64,000 nucleotides of DNA from Antedon mediterranea (Eukaryota > Echinodermata > Crinoidea > Comatulida > Antedonidae), in contig NC_092674.1 in NCBI RefSeq assembly GCF_964355755.1, positions 21,604,001 to 21,668,000 of the forward strand, written 5' to 3'. The notes below the pieces were generated by a model. The model did not search any database and was not told the DNA's origin. It worked only from the letters and a program-made list of their open reading frames with translations. The position numbers and the translations under genes are program-made. This document shows, in pieces, positions 44,759 to 58,100 of this stretch (positions are counted from its first letter, which is position 1; every line of letters starts with the position of its first letter).

Positions 44759-45121
44759 ATATAAAAATGTGTTTATTATATTCAATATCTCTGGTGCGCG
44801 TGGGTACAATTGAGGGACTAATGTTGTTCTGTGTACTACGCGGGAGTGCATCTGCATATTAAGTAGAAGGTTCCGGGTTCGAATCTCATTCTCACAGATT
44901 TCATCATCTTTATCTTTTAAATTTAGTAAGCCTGTTAATAATATTTTCTTCTTTTAAAAATCTATAAACATTTATCGACATATGGGCTTCGTTTTTAAAA
45001 GAAGCCCATCTTGTCTACAAAAGAAATCTCGAAAAGAAGTCCGTCTCGAAATCAAGCCCCTGGGCTTCTGTTCAAGAAATGTTCAATGTTTACGTAGATG
45101 ATCACGTCGAATAACGTCCTG
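44759..45121. other. SINE-like fragment and short hairpins between LINE copy A and repeat XY copy B
   Basis: GGTTCCGGGTTCGAATCTCA (44870-44889) contains a pol III B-box (GGTTCGAATCTC) behind ~100 bp that could be a decayed tRNA-like head. Further on, ATGGGCTTC (44982-44990) pairs with GAAGCCCAT (45001-45009). I am not sure of the SINE call. Confidence 0.35.
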
Positions 45122-46159
45122 GAAAGCATACTTTAAGCGCAAAGAGCCATACTTATTTCCACAACGGAGTGTATCATCTCAGTTTCCCATGGTTATTTTA
45201 CGCCGAAAATACCATGTATTAAAAAACCAACTAGATGGTATCTAGTATTGTAAATTAAGGAATAAAACTAAATGTAAGTTTCTGTCAATTTACAGTAATT
45301 GAACAACTTACTGTTAAAAATAACATTAAAATGAACGTATTTTGCTGTTTATTTTAACTAGGCCCCTATTTAATTTATACATATTATTAGTAATATACTG
45401 TATTTAATGATATGTAATTAATTTTTACTGTAATATATTGTATATCGAAGTTTTATTATTATAAAGCACCAATGTACAGCAATTGTCCACCTTACTGTAA
45501 ATTATGGCATCGGTAACGTATTGAAAACTAAATATTAGTAAGTTGAAAAAAAAAAACTTAAAAAGCTTAAACGCTGAATTGGATTTTAAATATTTTTTAC
45601 ATAAGCAAATTGGCATTGCTCCCTAATTTTATTTGTTCTAAGCGTAAATGCATTTGAAATAATACTTACCCAGATACCCAACTTGATTTTGTTAACTTAC
45701 TTCTCCAAGCGACCACTAAAGACTAATTGGCCTTTTTTGGATTACAACATTGTAAAGAAAGAGACAGTACATGTACATGTAGTTTGTTAGCGTTCCTGCA
45801 TAATACACAATAATTGTTATGTAAATTTTGTAGTCGCTCGATTCGTTTTTGTTGTGAATTAATGTACTGTACAGTCTATTCTTTTCTAACAAAATATAAA
45901 CTGGCAAACATAATAATCACCAGAATAGTTTATATACTATCTTTTAAATTGGTTCTTCAATAACAACATGTACTATTAAGCCTGTGTGTTTAGTGAAATT
46001 AATTGCGTTGCCCGTTCTTTTTGCGTTGCATACAATGAGAGATACACCCAACACTGAACAAAATAAATTAATAATATTTACAGATGTATTTTGCCGATTG
46101 CATGGAATGTATTAAAAATATCCACTAAATATCTACAGAAAAGGTATAACTATATGCTG
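45122..46159. repeat. Repeat XY, copy B, first part
   Basis: Collinear with 38114-39155 at high identity, ending at GCTG/TTAA where element Z copy B begins. Confidence 0.85.
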
Positions 46160-46163
46160 TTAA

Positions 46164-49058
46164 AATGGATATGGATAGCAATATCATTTTATTGGCTCAA
46201 CGTGTAGATCAATCGGTTTTAAGCTCACCATAGTCATACTTAATGTTTTGGAGGACGACAACTCCCTCAAAACGCCCCTGGGAAACCTATGAAAAACTTT
46301 TTGTGACGTCACTAAAAGTTATTTTTGTATTACAGAGATAGGAATTTAGGAGTAAATCATTGATTGATGCAAAAGCATGGTAGTAATTACTTATCGCTTT
46401 GATATTTTTATTCTTGGATAAGTATGTTAGCTTAATCGAATAAAATTAATTCATATTATCAACCATGTTTTTTTTTAAACGGATTTTAATTTCGTTTTTC
46501 AAGGCCACCTTTCACGAAATTCATAGCCAAATGCCTATCTTGCTGGGTACACGGAGTTATTTTGCGCATGCGTGAGAATCACAGAGTCAATCACCTTGGC
46601 CTCTCTCTCGACCCTCCTCTGGCGAGCGATGTTTATTTCGCTATTTATATACACGTATTATTGAAACATCATTTTATTATTATTTCGTTGTAATTAACTG
46701 AAATTGATGGAAATTCGTCCACATCGTGTGTTAACATCGTTTTGAAGAAACCGTTGGACGAGTAAATGGTGTTTGACAATGCCATGGCCTGGAGCTAGCT
46801 AGGCCTAGGCTAGGCCTTTTTAGTAGTGATGACTGCTAGATACGGTGTTTAGTCGCCCGGCCAGAGGTGAGCTGAGAGCGTATGCTCCTTGATGTATCGT
46901 TGAGGGTGTTAACGGTAGGCACAATTGTGTTACTGTATTATGTATATACACATTATTTATAAGTACGTTTATTAATATTGTTGTGTGCTGTAGTGTCCGT
47001 TTCTGACTAACGCATTATTAAAATATGTTTTTGTTATTAATTACATACCACCCTAGCTAGAGCCTAGGCTAGGCAACACTGAATACTAAATATTAGGATT
47101 CCCAATTAAAATGAATAGAGGTGGATTTTCTCTAATGTAGTAATAAAGGGTATAACAGGCCAGGCCTAGTTAGGGGTATTTGAGCTTGTATCATATATTA
47201 TTAATACAGTATAAATAAACAATTCATTTGTATTTTTACCTACCTACAGGTCTATAATTGGAGTGGAACTATGATAATTGATGGACGGGATAAGCAAATG
47301 TATTTATTGATTGGAATGGAAGCGCAAATGTTAGAGTCAAATTATAATATTAAGGTAACAGATACTGAGCATTGCTATTTTAAACTGTTGATCAAACCTA
47401 TATAATACATTATACTAAATTATTATTTTGTTTTGTTTTGAGGGCAGATAAACATGTGCGTATTCATTTTCCTTTTTTCAGGTGAATAGAAAGATGCCCA
47501 GCGTACTTTATAATAGATGCTACTTGGATCAAGCTTGCACGATACATATGCAGTATACTAAGACACCAAGTATAGAATGAGCGCAGACAATTAAAATTAC
47601 AGAACTAAATATTTATGAAGAATAGTAAAATATGCATAATAGAATGCTTTAGACGTGAATGCTATGGTTACAGTCATACTGTAACTATGGTAATGTACTA
47701 CCAGACAGTACACTAGTAGCAGTGCATCATATAGTTTAACTAAATGGGTCTGGGTATATAAACAAATAAACCACTACTGTACTTCTTTTTTTATTTATTT
47801 AGCCAAATACTATGTACAATGGACATTTATGAAAGAATCTCTTGAATAAGATGGAGCTGGCTGGTGTTGATAGAATTAAAATGTATCACTCAGGTCTCAA
47901 AAGTAATTTATGTCCCGTTTGAAAAATCCTGCTTGTTCCAAACTCATTATGATACATTTGTTCAATAAAATTCATTCCACACACTATTTCTGCCATATAA
48001 TTTGTTGATGTTTACAATTTTATTACTAGTACTACAGGTATTACAGTTCTTCAAGCCATCTCATGTACTGTTGATTCCATAAATCTGCAAAGATAAGACC
48101 AATAAATGGTTGGAAATGTACTATTATTTTTATTCAATCCTACCTAGGCCCTATAGTATTATATTTTATGACTTGGTAACAAACAGAAAGAGGTTATTAT
48201 TTAATTTACAGTACTAACTAAACTATAATAATCCTCTCTGCCTCACCTCTGCTCTACTTTAATTATTAGTACAGTATTATTATATTACTATATTAGTCAA
48301 TAACAAAATTCAGAGCCAAAAACAAGTTCAACACAAGCTTACCTTTTTTATTTACGTCGCCTTTTACATACGTCTACGCCCGCGCCTTGTCCACCACTTC
48401 CTGGAGGTTCGTCGGTGGACCGGCGACTACTACTCTCTTGTACTATATGTAGGCCATGGAGTAAACTCCATGTGTAGGCCTAGTATAGTACTAGCAAATT
48501 TAGAAGAAACTATTAGTCTACTAGACCTAGCCTACTTTGTAGTCTGCGTGAGTGGTTTAGTGTGAGATGTACAAATACACCCTTTCTTCTTTTCACGTAC
48601 AATCTTTGCAGATATAACTTTTTATTGATTTGTGAAATATCGATATTTTCTACGACTGCAGCAGCAACAGGGAGCTTGCAACACGTGAGTCTCGTGTAGG
48701 ATGGGTTTGTTTATTTTGTTTACACCACACACAGTCCGCGAACGAGACAAGGCCGTGATTGGACTGTATTAAAATTCATTAACCAATCACAAAACGACTG
48801 CTGCCGTGGCTACAACCCCGGGTGTTTCAAACTCTAAATTTGACGATCTCGTACGTGCGTATAGAACGTTCATAAAAATTAAGATGCCGTGCCAGTTGGT
48901 CGGCCATTTTGCGGACGTTTTATACCAACATTTTATTTGTTTATTTCTCAAGTTCTAATAGGTATTTGAATCTAATTTTTTTGTGTGCTGTTTATTAACA
49001 TTAAAAGGATTCATACAAAGTCATTTTTGTGAAATTTTAAAATCCTTTCATATCCATT
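46164..49058. mobile_element. TTAA-target element Z, copy B (2895 bp)
   Basis: Same ends as copy A (left AATGGATATGGATAGC, right CCTTTCATATCCATT), flanked by TTAA at 46160-46163 and 49059-49062. The target differs from copy A: here it interrupts repeat XY, whose intact form is at 39150-39165. Differences from copy A are scattered indels and substitutions, including an insertion of ~45 bp near 48750-48800. The splice-like signals of copy A are conserved (GAGGTGAGC near 46867, TTTTTTCAGGTGAATAG near 47473). It is non-coding. Confidence 0.92.
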
Positions 49059-49062
49059 TTAA

Positions 49063-50107
49063 GAGGTTGTTTCATTATACGCACTGTAATGTTAGATCTG
49101 TATAACAAAGCATATTAATATTGATTGATCGTCCTTTAAACTCAAAGTACATCTAGCGATTTCCTCTGAAATGGTTTTAATACAAAAATTATTACTAAAT
49201 AGTCTAATAATAGTGCTCGATATTGGTAGAGTTAGAATCCAATAGAAATAAAATAAAGCTTAGTTAAGCTATGGCAAAGTAGAATCATCAAGCAAAACGT
49301 AAGCTTATTATATATTATTAAGCCTATTATAAAAAAAACCGAATAAATTCATCATAGGAAAGGTAGCCTACTGTAGCTAGAAAAGTAAATCAGCTGTCCT
49401 GCCTATTTTAGTATTTAGCGCCATATAATGGCTAGGCATTGGTTAATAATAAATAGGTCCTTTTAGTCTAAAGCAATACCGGTTAATACAATGTTGACAT
49501 AGACCTATGCGTCAGAAAACAATTATTCTAGGCCTACTAAGCCAGGATAGCAAATACTAAAATGACATTAGAGGTAGCCGTGTGCGATCGTCCTTGGCCG
49601 CCGATAACAGCGACATTGTGCCTATCAATTTGAGCCATTATCTGACCTAGCTTATGCATCAAAACCATTAAAATTCCTCAATTTACATGACATATTAAAA
49701 ACTCAAACTTTACCAAGCAATACATTATAAATAAAAACAAAAAGTTAGAAAAATATATCGATTTCCACATTTCCACAAACAAACTCGGAATTACTGCAAG
49801 TATAATTTTACCACCAGCGAGAGAGAAAGAGAAGACTAAAAAGTGCTTATAGAGTGAACTTTTAAATGCTATTTTTCGTAATTGACGATTATTAAACTGA
49901 AAGTAAACTTACGATATATTATTAGCAAAATATTCAACAGCAGTAACGTAGTAAAATAAAGCAAGATGAACAACTCTAATTTATGTAAACCTGATATTTA
50001 TCGAGACGTATGCCTACGAAAAAGCGGTGTAAAATCAATGCGTTAGTTTTAGTTAGTTCAACAGTTTTTATTGATTGATATTGATCTGCAGTCAGACTTG
50101 GTCTATG
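49063..50107. repeat. Repeat XY, copy B, second part
   Basis: Collinear with 39160-40232, from GAGGTTGTTTCATTATACG to GACTTGGTCTATG. It stops at a junction reading CAGGGAAGAGTTA, the same 13 bases that start the 55-bp hAT micro-MITE at 31329; this may be a truncated relative or chance. Confidence 0.8.
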
Positions 50108-50218
50108 CAGGGAAGAGTTAGCGTTCTTGCATAATACACAATAATTGTTATGTAAATTTTGTAGTCGCTCGATTCGTTTTTGTTGTGAATTAATGTACTG
50201 TACAGTCTATTCTTTTCT
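50108..50218. repeat. Extra copy of ~105 bp of repeat X
   Basis: GTTAGCGTTCTTGCATAATA to GTCTATTCTTTTCTAA repeats 45787-45893 (and 38781-38885) and leads directly into the 3' end of LINE copy B. Confidence 0.8.
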
Positions 50219-52817
50219 AAGAACAATTCGCCATTTTCTCACAAATACATTATCAAATTTCACTATATTTTAAAAATTTTAGATTCGCTCTAACATATTT
50301 GATTCAAGTTTGGTAAGACCAGAATGCCACACAAGAGCAGCGTATTCAGTTAAGGGTCTGACATACCCAGTGTAAATAGTTAATAAGTCAACGATTGGCA
50401 TTTTGAATCGCTTAAGTACTTTCAACATTATAATATACTATTAGATTTGCTAAGCACTTTAGTGATATGAGAGCTCAATTTAAGATCAGAACTAATGTTA
50501 ACGCCTAAGATTGTAGTATTATTTACAATGTTCAACGGCTGTCCATCAATGTTGACAACATGATTAACATTTTCTCTAGAGAAATTTACACTCATAACTC
50601 TAAACATTTGCTAGGATTAAGTTTCATATTATTAACTGTCGCCTATTGCGATAGTTCGTTTAAGTGATTTTGCATAAAGCTAGGTTGTTTCCTAAGACGG
50701 GGTTCGACAATGGTAATATCATCAACATACTTAAATACGTCAATCGTCTTATCGTAAAAAAAACATCATTAACCATGTCAAGGAAGCAGAGGGGCCATAA
50801 GCTGGTACCTTGAGGGACACCTCCATGAATGTATTTCCATTCACTAATGGTGTCTAGATATCTAACGCATTGTGTTCTATCACTTAGAAAACTCATAATC
50901 CATGTAATTACAGATGGACGGACTTGAAATTTAATCAACTTACAGATTAATACATTGTGGTCAACATAGTCAAAAGCTTTTTTAAAATCAGTAACCACTA
51001 CTACAGTACTTTCACTTTGTTTCTTATCAGCATTTCTATAGAGAACATCCATAAGCTTAACAAGATAATGATTAGTAGATATCCCTTTACGATTACCATA
51101 CTAGTTGTGGTCAAGGTTGGGATTCATGTCATATAACAACAACTTAGACATGAAACTTTCTGAAATTTTTGCAAAGTGGTCAGTGAGGGAAATTGGTCTA
51201 AGTTTATCCCAAGTCGCAGGATTAGTTTTCGGAATAGGGATAACCATGGCCCTTTTCCATTGGGATGGGACAACACCGTTACCAAAGGATTGATTTATGA
51301 TTGCAGCCAGAAGTTTGCTAATTTCATATGCAAATTCTTTAATTAATTTGGCAGGCAAACCATTAGGGCCAGATGCTTTCTTGGTTTTAATATTTTTAAG
51401 TGCATTATAAACTTCATAATTTTTGGAAAACTGGGTCTGGGTTAGGATCCCCGTGACAAAAGGCCGGAAGTTCCTCCCTTACAAGGGGTCGGACTTCATT
51501 GGTAAAATTAACAAAATTATTATTGAGAAAGTTAGCAACATCCTTAGAATTACAAATATTTAAGTCATCTGGAATGTTAATAGTAGAGTTAGCTTTCCCT
51601 TGATTGGTCATGATTCGAATCTGCTTGTACCACTGTGCCGGGTTAGCCTTTTTATGTCTCTGAACTCGGTTGGCATAATAAACAGCCTTGGCTTTTTCAA
51701 TTTCTGATTTTACTGAATTCACCGAGTGGGGATCTTCATGAAATGCCTTCTGGCGATCACAAATCAGCGTTTTCACGTAAGGTGTCATCCAAGGTTTGCC
51801 TTCACTGTGCAGTTTAATAGTCTTGGTTGGAAAGTAAGTATTTGTTGTGTTCACATTTTCCTTGGACGATGGATTTTCTAATACTTCAGGCTATTCATGT
51901 TGCGCAATCAAGCTTCCACACTCTCTAATGGCAGATTCTTTAGGTCGAACCACTTTGTACCTGGTGGTATATGTCTTTGTGATTTGACTAAGCTTGGGAA
52001 TCCAAAAGATGGACGAATGGTCACTCGCTCCGACAGGGCAGCCAATTACAGGGTGCTGATACAACTTGTGTACATTTGTAATTATCTTATCGAGAATCGC
52101 GTCGTTCGAGTGGGTGCATTTACAACTTGCTTGAGACCAGTGCTTGAGCATATCTGTGATGTGTCTAAATTATTGTTAAAGTCACCAATTAGGGTTATTC
52201 CAGCTTGTGGATGGTTGGTGCTTATGTCATCAATGCCAAAAATGAGATGCTCAATCAGCTCAGATTCATATCTCCAATTCGGTGGAAAATACACAATAGC
52301 ATAATAAAAAATTGAAACTATGCGTGGAAGTCTATGTGGGCGGATTTTAATCCAAGCTACTTCCAAATTCTCGGGCACTTTAATGTTGGCAGAGGATGCT
52401 CCGAGGCAGCTCCGAATATAAAAAGCAACACCTCCTCCTCGCTTCTGGGTGCGGCTCTTAACCATCAAATCATAATTATCGATATCAAAGTAATTCAATG
52501 GAATGTCAGGCATAAACCATGTTTCACTGACACCAGCAATATCAACTTTCTGCTCCAAAATAATTGATCTGAATTCGTCCATTTTGTTACAAAGAGACCT
52601 GGCATTACAAACCATCACAGACGGTAGGTTATGGTAACGTAACCTTTCCTTACGGCGCGTTTCCCTTTGAATTACTATCAAGTTGGCAAGATTTAAACCT
52701 CTTCTAGGCCTACACCAAGTATAGTTATTTTTAGCTGCAGTACGTAGGATAAGTTTAATTCTCCTTATTTTGTTTCTTCCTGCACGACAACCGCGCGTAA
52801 AGCCAATGTTTAGATGC
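50219..52817 (-). pseudogene. CR1-like LINE copy B: endonuclease and reverse transcriptase
   Basis: Reading the minus strand from 52810: RGLNLANLIVIQRETRRKER, then the APE-type endonuclease SVMVCNARSLCNKMDEFRSI, DIAGVSETWF, RGGGVAFYIRS, ITLIGDFNN and CPVGASDHSSIFW; the linker KPWMTPYVKTLICDRQKAFH; RT PAKLIKEFAYEISKLLAAII, PIPKTNPATWDKLRPISLTD, VVTDFKKAFDYVDHNVLICK, HGGVPQGTSLWP and FKYVDDITI; thumb ILGVNISSDLK. Catalytic residues of both enzymes are visible, but frameshifts (near 52120, 51880, 51400, 51080) and a stop at 51100 break the ORF. The 5' end is cut by a TTAA MITE at 52818. It is the fullest LINE in the window and the reference for copy A. Confidence 0.88.
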
Positions 52818-52821
52818 TTAA

Positions 52822-53372
52822 AGATGTATTGTCCCTTTAAACACAAAAAAATGAAGGTCAAAATATTCTAAATTTAAATTGGCCATATCAAAGTAATATT
52901 AAAGTTATTCACTTTAGGTTGAAAATTCGAGCCAAAAACAAGAAGTTTACGTAATTAACAGGTAAATTAATTTGATTACATGTTGTCTGGAAAATCATCG
53001 CGAGCGAAAGTAAACAAAGATTTCAAACCACGAGTATGCATTATGCATATGCTAATTAAGATTGTTTACAACTCGTCATGGTTGAGAAGGTGTTTTCACA
53101 CAGATCGCAAGGAAGTTTTATGATTATGCATAGGCCTACAGAGTAGCCAAACAAGCGCGTTGCATTATAATATATGTTTTGATCGAAAACTTTGACTGGA
53201 AGTCAAAGTTATTTTTTAAACAAAAAAACGTCTGTATTTCAATTAAATGATTTTTTTTTCGACTAATTTTTGGTGAAAGTTAATAACTATTATGATACTT
53301 CCAAATGACCTACTTTTTTCGAAATATTTTATTTTTTATTTTTTTGAAATTCGACAAAGGGACAATACATCT
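52822..53372. mobile_element. TTAA-flanked MITE (551 bp)
   Basis: Ends AGATGTATTGTCCCTTT and its perfect inverse, with TTAA at 52818-52821 and 53373-53376. The interior is AT-rich and non-coding and contains the hairpin AACTTTGACT-GGA-AGTCAAAGTT (about 53189-53211). It is the third type of TTAA-target element in the window. Its right half has been copied again by the tandem duplication that follows. Confidence 0.8.
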
Positions 53373-53909
53373 TTAATGTTCTTCCAACATTCCACGTCAA
53401 GCAACTGGCGGGGTTTATTTAATGTCGTGTTTCTTATTGTAAATAGGAAAGCACGCCTGTAACTGAATTTTGGGAAGCACATTTTGTAATTCAAGTTGAG
53501 AAGGTGTTTTCACATAGATCGCAAGGAAGTTTTATGATTATGCATAGGCCTACAGAGTAGCCAAACAAGCGCGTTGCATTATAAGATATGTTTTAATCGA
53601 AAACTTTGACTGGAAGTCAAAGTTATTTTTTAAACAAAAAAACGTCTGTATTTCAATTAAATGATTTTTTTTTCGACTAATTTTTGGTGAAAGTTAATAA
53701 CTATTATGATACTTCCAAATGACCCACTTTTTTCGAAATATTTTATTTTTTATTTTTTTGGAATTCGACAAAGGGACAATACATCTTTAATGTTCTTCCA
53801 ACATTCCACGTCAAGCAACTGGCGGGGTTTATTTAATGTCGTGTTTCTTATTGTAAATAGGAAAGCACGCCTGTAACTGAATTTTGGGAAGCACATTTTG
53901 TAATTCAAG
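53081..53909. repeat. Tandem duplication of 414 bp
   Basis: GTTGAGAAGGTGTTTTCACA at 53081 recurs at 53495, and each copy runs to GCACATTTTGTAATTCAAG. The two are almost identical, so the duplication is recent. The unit includes the right end of the TTAA MITE plus ~120 bp of its flank; the second MITE end (to about 53786) therefore has no left partner. Confidence 0.9.
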
Positions 53910-54289
53910 CCCGGACAATGCTAGCGGAAAATTGCTTAGTAGGCCTACTGTAGAGCGGTGCAGCAGAGTTCATTCACGCCGGTGAGCGATCAGGTTGAGC
54001 AAGCGATTGTAAGCCTAGGCCAGTCAGGTAGATTAAAAATACATTTAAAGCAGACCGTTGACAAGACAAAATCACCAAACAGAAATACAAATGTTCACCA
54101 AACAGTACAGACATCAAAAGGCAAAAAATAATCACAAAAGTTTTTACAAAATCAGGCAGAACATTTAAAAATATATGAAATGTCTCCCGCCGCTGCCTAT
54201 GATGGCGCGGTAATCCTTGCCCATATTATTGCCTAAAGACATAAAATAAAAACAATAAAATAAAAAAAAATAAAAAAAAATGTTGCAAG
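53910..54289. other. No gene recognised
   Basis: A-rich stretch with GGCGCGGTAAT (54213) and a poly-A-like run at 54240-54280; nothing assignable. Confidence 0.35.
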
Positions 54290-55114
54290 CCGTCTCAAAC
54301 GGGTCCTACTAAACACCACCCAGATACCACCAGACACCTACTAGAGCAATAAATCTTACCACCAGAGAGCAGCCACCTGTTTAGAATTGATTATTACGGG
54401 TATATTGCAAATGTCAAAGCTTAATTCTTTCAGAAACGGATAAAAATTGAAGTTTAAAGTTGAATTTCGCGCCGTCGTATTCCAGAACCGAATGCGTTTG
54501 ATAAACATTATAGCAACGAAACGAACGCATTCATCCGTGCCTCATGTGTATTGTATTCAACCGTCAACTATGAGGCGCTACCGCTGAATTTATTTGGTCA
54601 AATAAAATCAGAAATTCATTTCTGTACACTATAACATTTATTAAAAATAAATAAAGCTGAATGCCAACTACTTTTTTGTCAGTAATGGTAATCGTATGTT
54701 AAAATAGAGTAAACTCATTATAGAATAGGAATGTGGAAGAGAAAATAAAATAGAAGTTTTAACTTGATATTACCGTGTATTGTATGTCTAAAGAAATATC
54801 TGGTGAGATAGAAAATATACAAAAATTTTTATTAATAAATAAATAATGACCTTGAAATTTTGGATGAGTCTGCAACAAAGAGAAATAATTAAAATTAATG
54901 TGCAAAAAAAATGTTATCGTATGCTAATTGTTATGTTGTCGTTACCGATTTTGACATACAAAACATGATAAAAACATAATGTCAAAAGAAAGACTAATCG
55001 CGCAATCGATTGGTGTATTTTATGTGACTGACAAAAAACAAAAAAGCATCGGTAGCGCCTCATTTGACATACAAAACATGATAAAAACATAATGTCAAAA
55101 GAAAGAAAGAGTAA

Positions 55115-58100
55115 TAGTCCAGTCCCTAAGGGGAGAAAAAGGGGTGAGATGTTACCAGACTGGATACAAATTATTCAATATAGCAGTTTGGTAGAGTATA
55201 GTGTGGAGATGCCAAAACAAATTACTGAAAATCTGATTTGACCTCTGTGACCTCTGACCTCAATTTGTATATTTTTCTATTATATAACTAAAAATCGCCA
55301 TATCTTGATAACGCATGGACATTTTACAATAATTTTTTTGTCAAAATGCTCGGAAGATATATATTTATATTCGCTACAATGAAAAAAATTGTACAAAAAT
55401 GGCCGCAAAGGCTTTATTTTTCAGTTTGACCTTGATTGCCTAATATCTCAATAACGCGCAATCTCAGAGATTTGAAAAATGGGCTCAAAATGTTAAGAAA
55501 ATAAATCTAATATTTAGTCTAATAGAAACTTTTTTTCAAAAAATTACCATAAATTAAGTTTTTTTACCTCTAATGTTTGAATATGTCGATAACTATTTGT
55601 TCTAAAAAGTTCAGTTTAGTGTCAAATTGTTTAAAATATACACATTTATATTTGCTCTTATTTTGTCAGAATTCAATTGGAAATGTCAATTTGAGCTATG
55701 ACCCATCGTTTTGCATATATTTAGCAACTAATAATCTATAAAAAGAGAGCGAGAGAGGGGAGGTGGTTGCGGTGGATGGAGAGACATACTTTTTTACATG
55801 TTACACAAATGGTCAACTCTGTCTACACTATAAAATGTGACAAAAAATGTGTATCGTATTACTACCATATTTGGGCACATCACACCTTTTTTGTTAAACT
55901 AGTTTGATAGTGTAGACAAACATGTAAAACATATGTGTCTCTCCATCCACCCCAACCAACTCCCTCGCTTTTCTAATGCTACTGCATGCATCTATACACA
56001 TCAAAATGACCGGAATTGTACTTGAAAGTTTTTAGCTACACTTGAAAATAGGTCCCAGAGGATGGGTGTATTGTAATGTTATCACAATTATGGCAATTGT
56101 TTGTACTGGGAAAGTTTCAAAACTACATTTGAAATATTAGCTAATAACATCACATGCTATTAAAGATATAATTATTGTCCCCCTGACAATGTAATTTTTA
56201 CAAATATTTTTGTTGAATGTTTTAATATAATTGATTTAATATCACATAATAGTTATTCACTATTTCACCAAAAATTGGATCGGAAAAAAATTGTTAAAAG
56301 TTAATGTGGTTTTGGTTAAATTAACTGTTTATTTTGTCTTTTTATAAGTGATATTTACTTTTTTTAGATTAACTCTTTGATAAAACACCTCTTCCAATGC
56401 AGTGAAGATCTTAAGTGTCTCCTTATCTTACTAATCTTCCTTAACTTCTCTTTGAGTGATCGTAATCACTATTTGTTGAGGTATAATAATTACCTCTAGG
56501 TATTGGTAATACCTGTTTTACTGAGACAAATGCTTTCTGATAATCTCTAAATCAAAGATTTGTTGAAATTCATTTCATTTTTATTTTAGTTGATTGACAA
56601 ACTGTATAAGATGGTCCTACTGCATGAAACCTTATATCTTGGTTTATTTACTTCTCTAGTCGGTCTCTGATTTTTTTTTTTTTATTACTTTTGTAAATTA
56701 TTTGTGTACAGTACATGTGATAATGTTCGTTTGGTCGGTAATGGTTGATGTCAGTTTGTCATGTTTTTGTATATCATTGCTTCTCTTCATTTCTTCTGGT
56801 TTCAAAGACTTTGTTGTATAGTGTTATGCGCTGGATGTGTTATTGCCTCATCTTCATCATCAGTGTTGGAGCTTTGTCTTTTGCATTTGCCTTAATTACA
56901 GCCTCTTTCATTTTCTCTACAAGAATAGATGGTAATTTTTTTGACTGCTCACTTGTTTGTTTTCTTTTTATATTCCACACCAGTATGTTCTTGAAAAGAA
57001 ATCAGCTTTGTAATTAATTTGTCTTTGATCCTTTTCAGATTTCTAATATTTTAAGCATAATTATGTTTTTATTTTTCACTCTTTCCTTCGGTTTTTCCTC
57101 ACTGTTTTCAGCCGCACTTCAAGCAATGAATTGATAATTTAGTCATATGTTTTATGAGTATCAAAACTCATTGGTTAATTCATCTTTTCTTTCTTGAGGA
57201 TCTTGATTTTTTTTTTTTTTATGTTAATCAACAAAATGTTTATCTAATTTTATGTTGATATTAAGTGTTGCTCTTACCATGCCTACTGTAAGACACAAAA
57301 AAGAATACACTGCGTCCTCACTGTTGTTATACGACTCAATCTCAAACTTTAACGCAACGTAAAATATGGTACACACGAAAAATTAGATTGTATGGTATTT
57401 GGTTCGAAATCTGTAAGATATAATAACAATAACTCGCAAATTAAGCAATTGCTATAGCGCCATCTATATGGAAATCAATCAAGCATGACGACCGATCTAG
57501 CTTCAATCAGTACGATCGGACAAAATGAGTACGCTATAAATAACTAAACTATAGGAATACCGTCAGCGGTGGTTCTAAACAATGTAACTAACCACATAAC
57601 ACATGAAATATAAACACTATGATTATGTTATTAAATTCTATGTTATTAAATCCAGGTGATCTGTAAATATATCTACGTTAACATGTTATTTCTGTATACT
57701 AGCTATCATTATACAAGTTTGCGTACGTAACATTTACACAAGATGGATGCCAAAATTGAAAACTACGTGCATACTCATCAACACTTATGCATAGACTACT
57801 TATTAAATATTATAACGTAGATTCTAATTATGATCTAACAATGATTACTAACTCTTGAGCTCTCAATTAACAACCGAAAATTAAACTGTAGTTAATAATA
57901 ATATGCCGTGTCTCAGAAAATCACACACGTGCGTCTATTACTGCTTCTCGTTACCTACACTAAAATAAAAAATCACAACATAAATATAGACGGCGTACTT
58001 CAAAATATCCTAAACGATACACCTACCATGCGATCGAATTAAATGAAAATTTAAGAAAGAAAATTGTAAAAGTTAAACTAAATAGGATATTGAATGTAGT

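Noticed and set aside
50094-50120. CAGGGAAGAGTTA as a truncated hAT micro-MITE at the junction of repeats
   Set aside because: Only 13 bp match and there is no second end; not enough for a feature.
12772-53909. Shared period (415 and 414 bp) of the two tandem duplications
   Set aside because: The sequences are unrelated; the similar length is most likely coincidence.
56745-57017. 90-residue hydrophobic plus-strand frame that resembles a membrane protein
   Set aside because: T-rich strand gives hydrophobic residues by composition; it lies in a Harbinger-like element and has no splice or family support.
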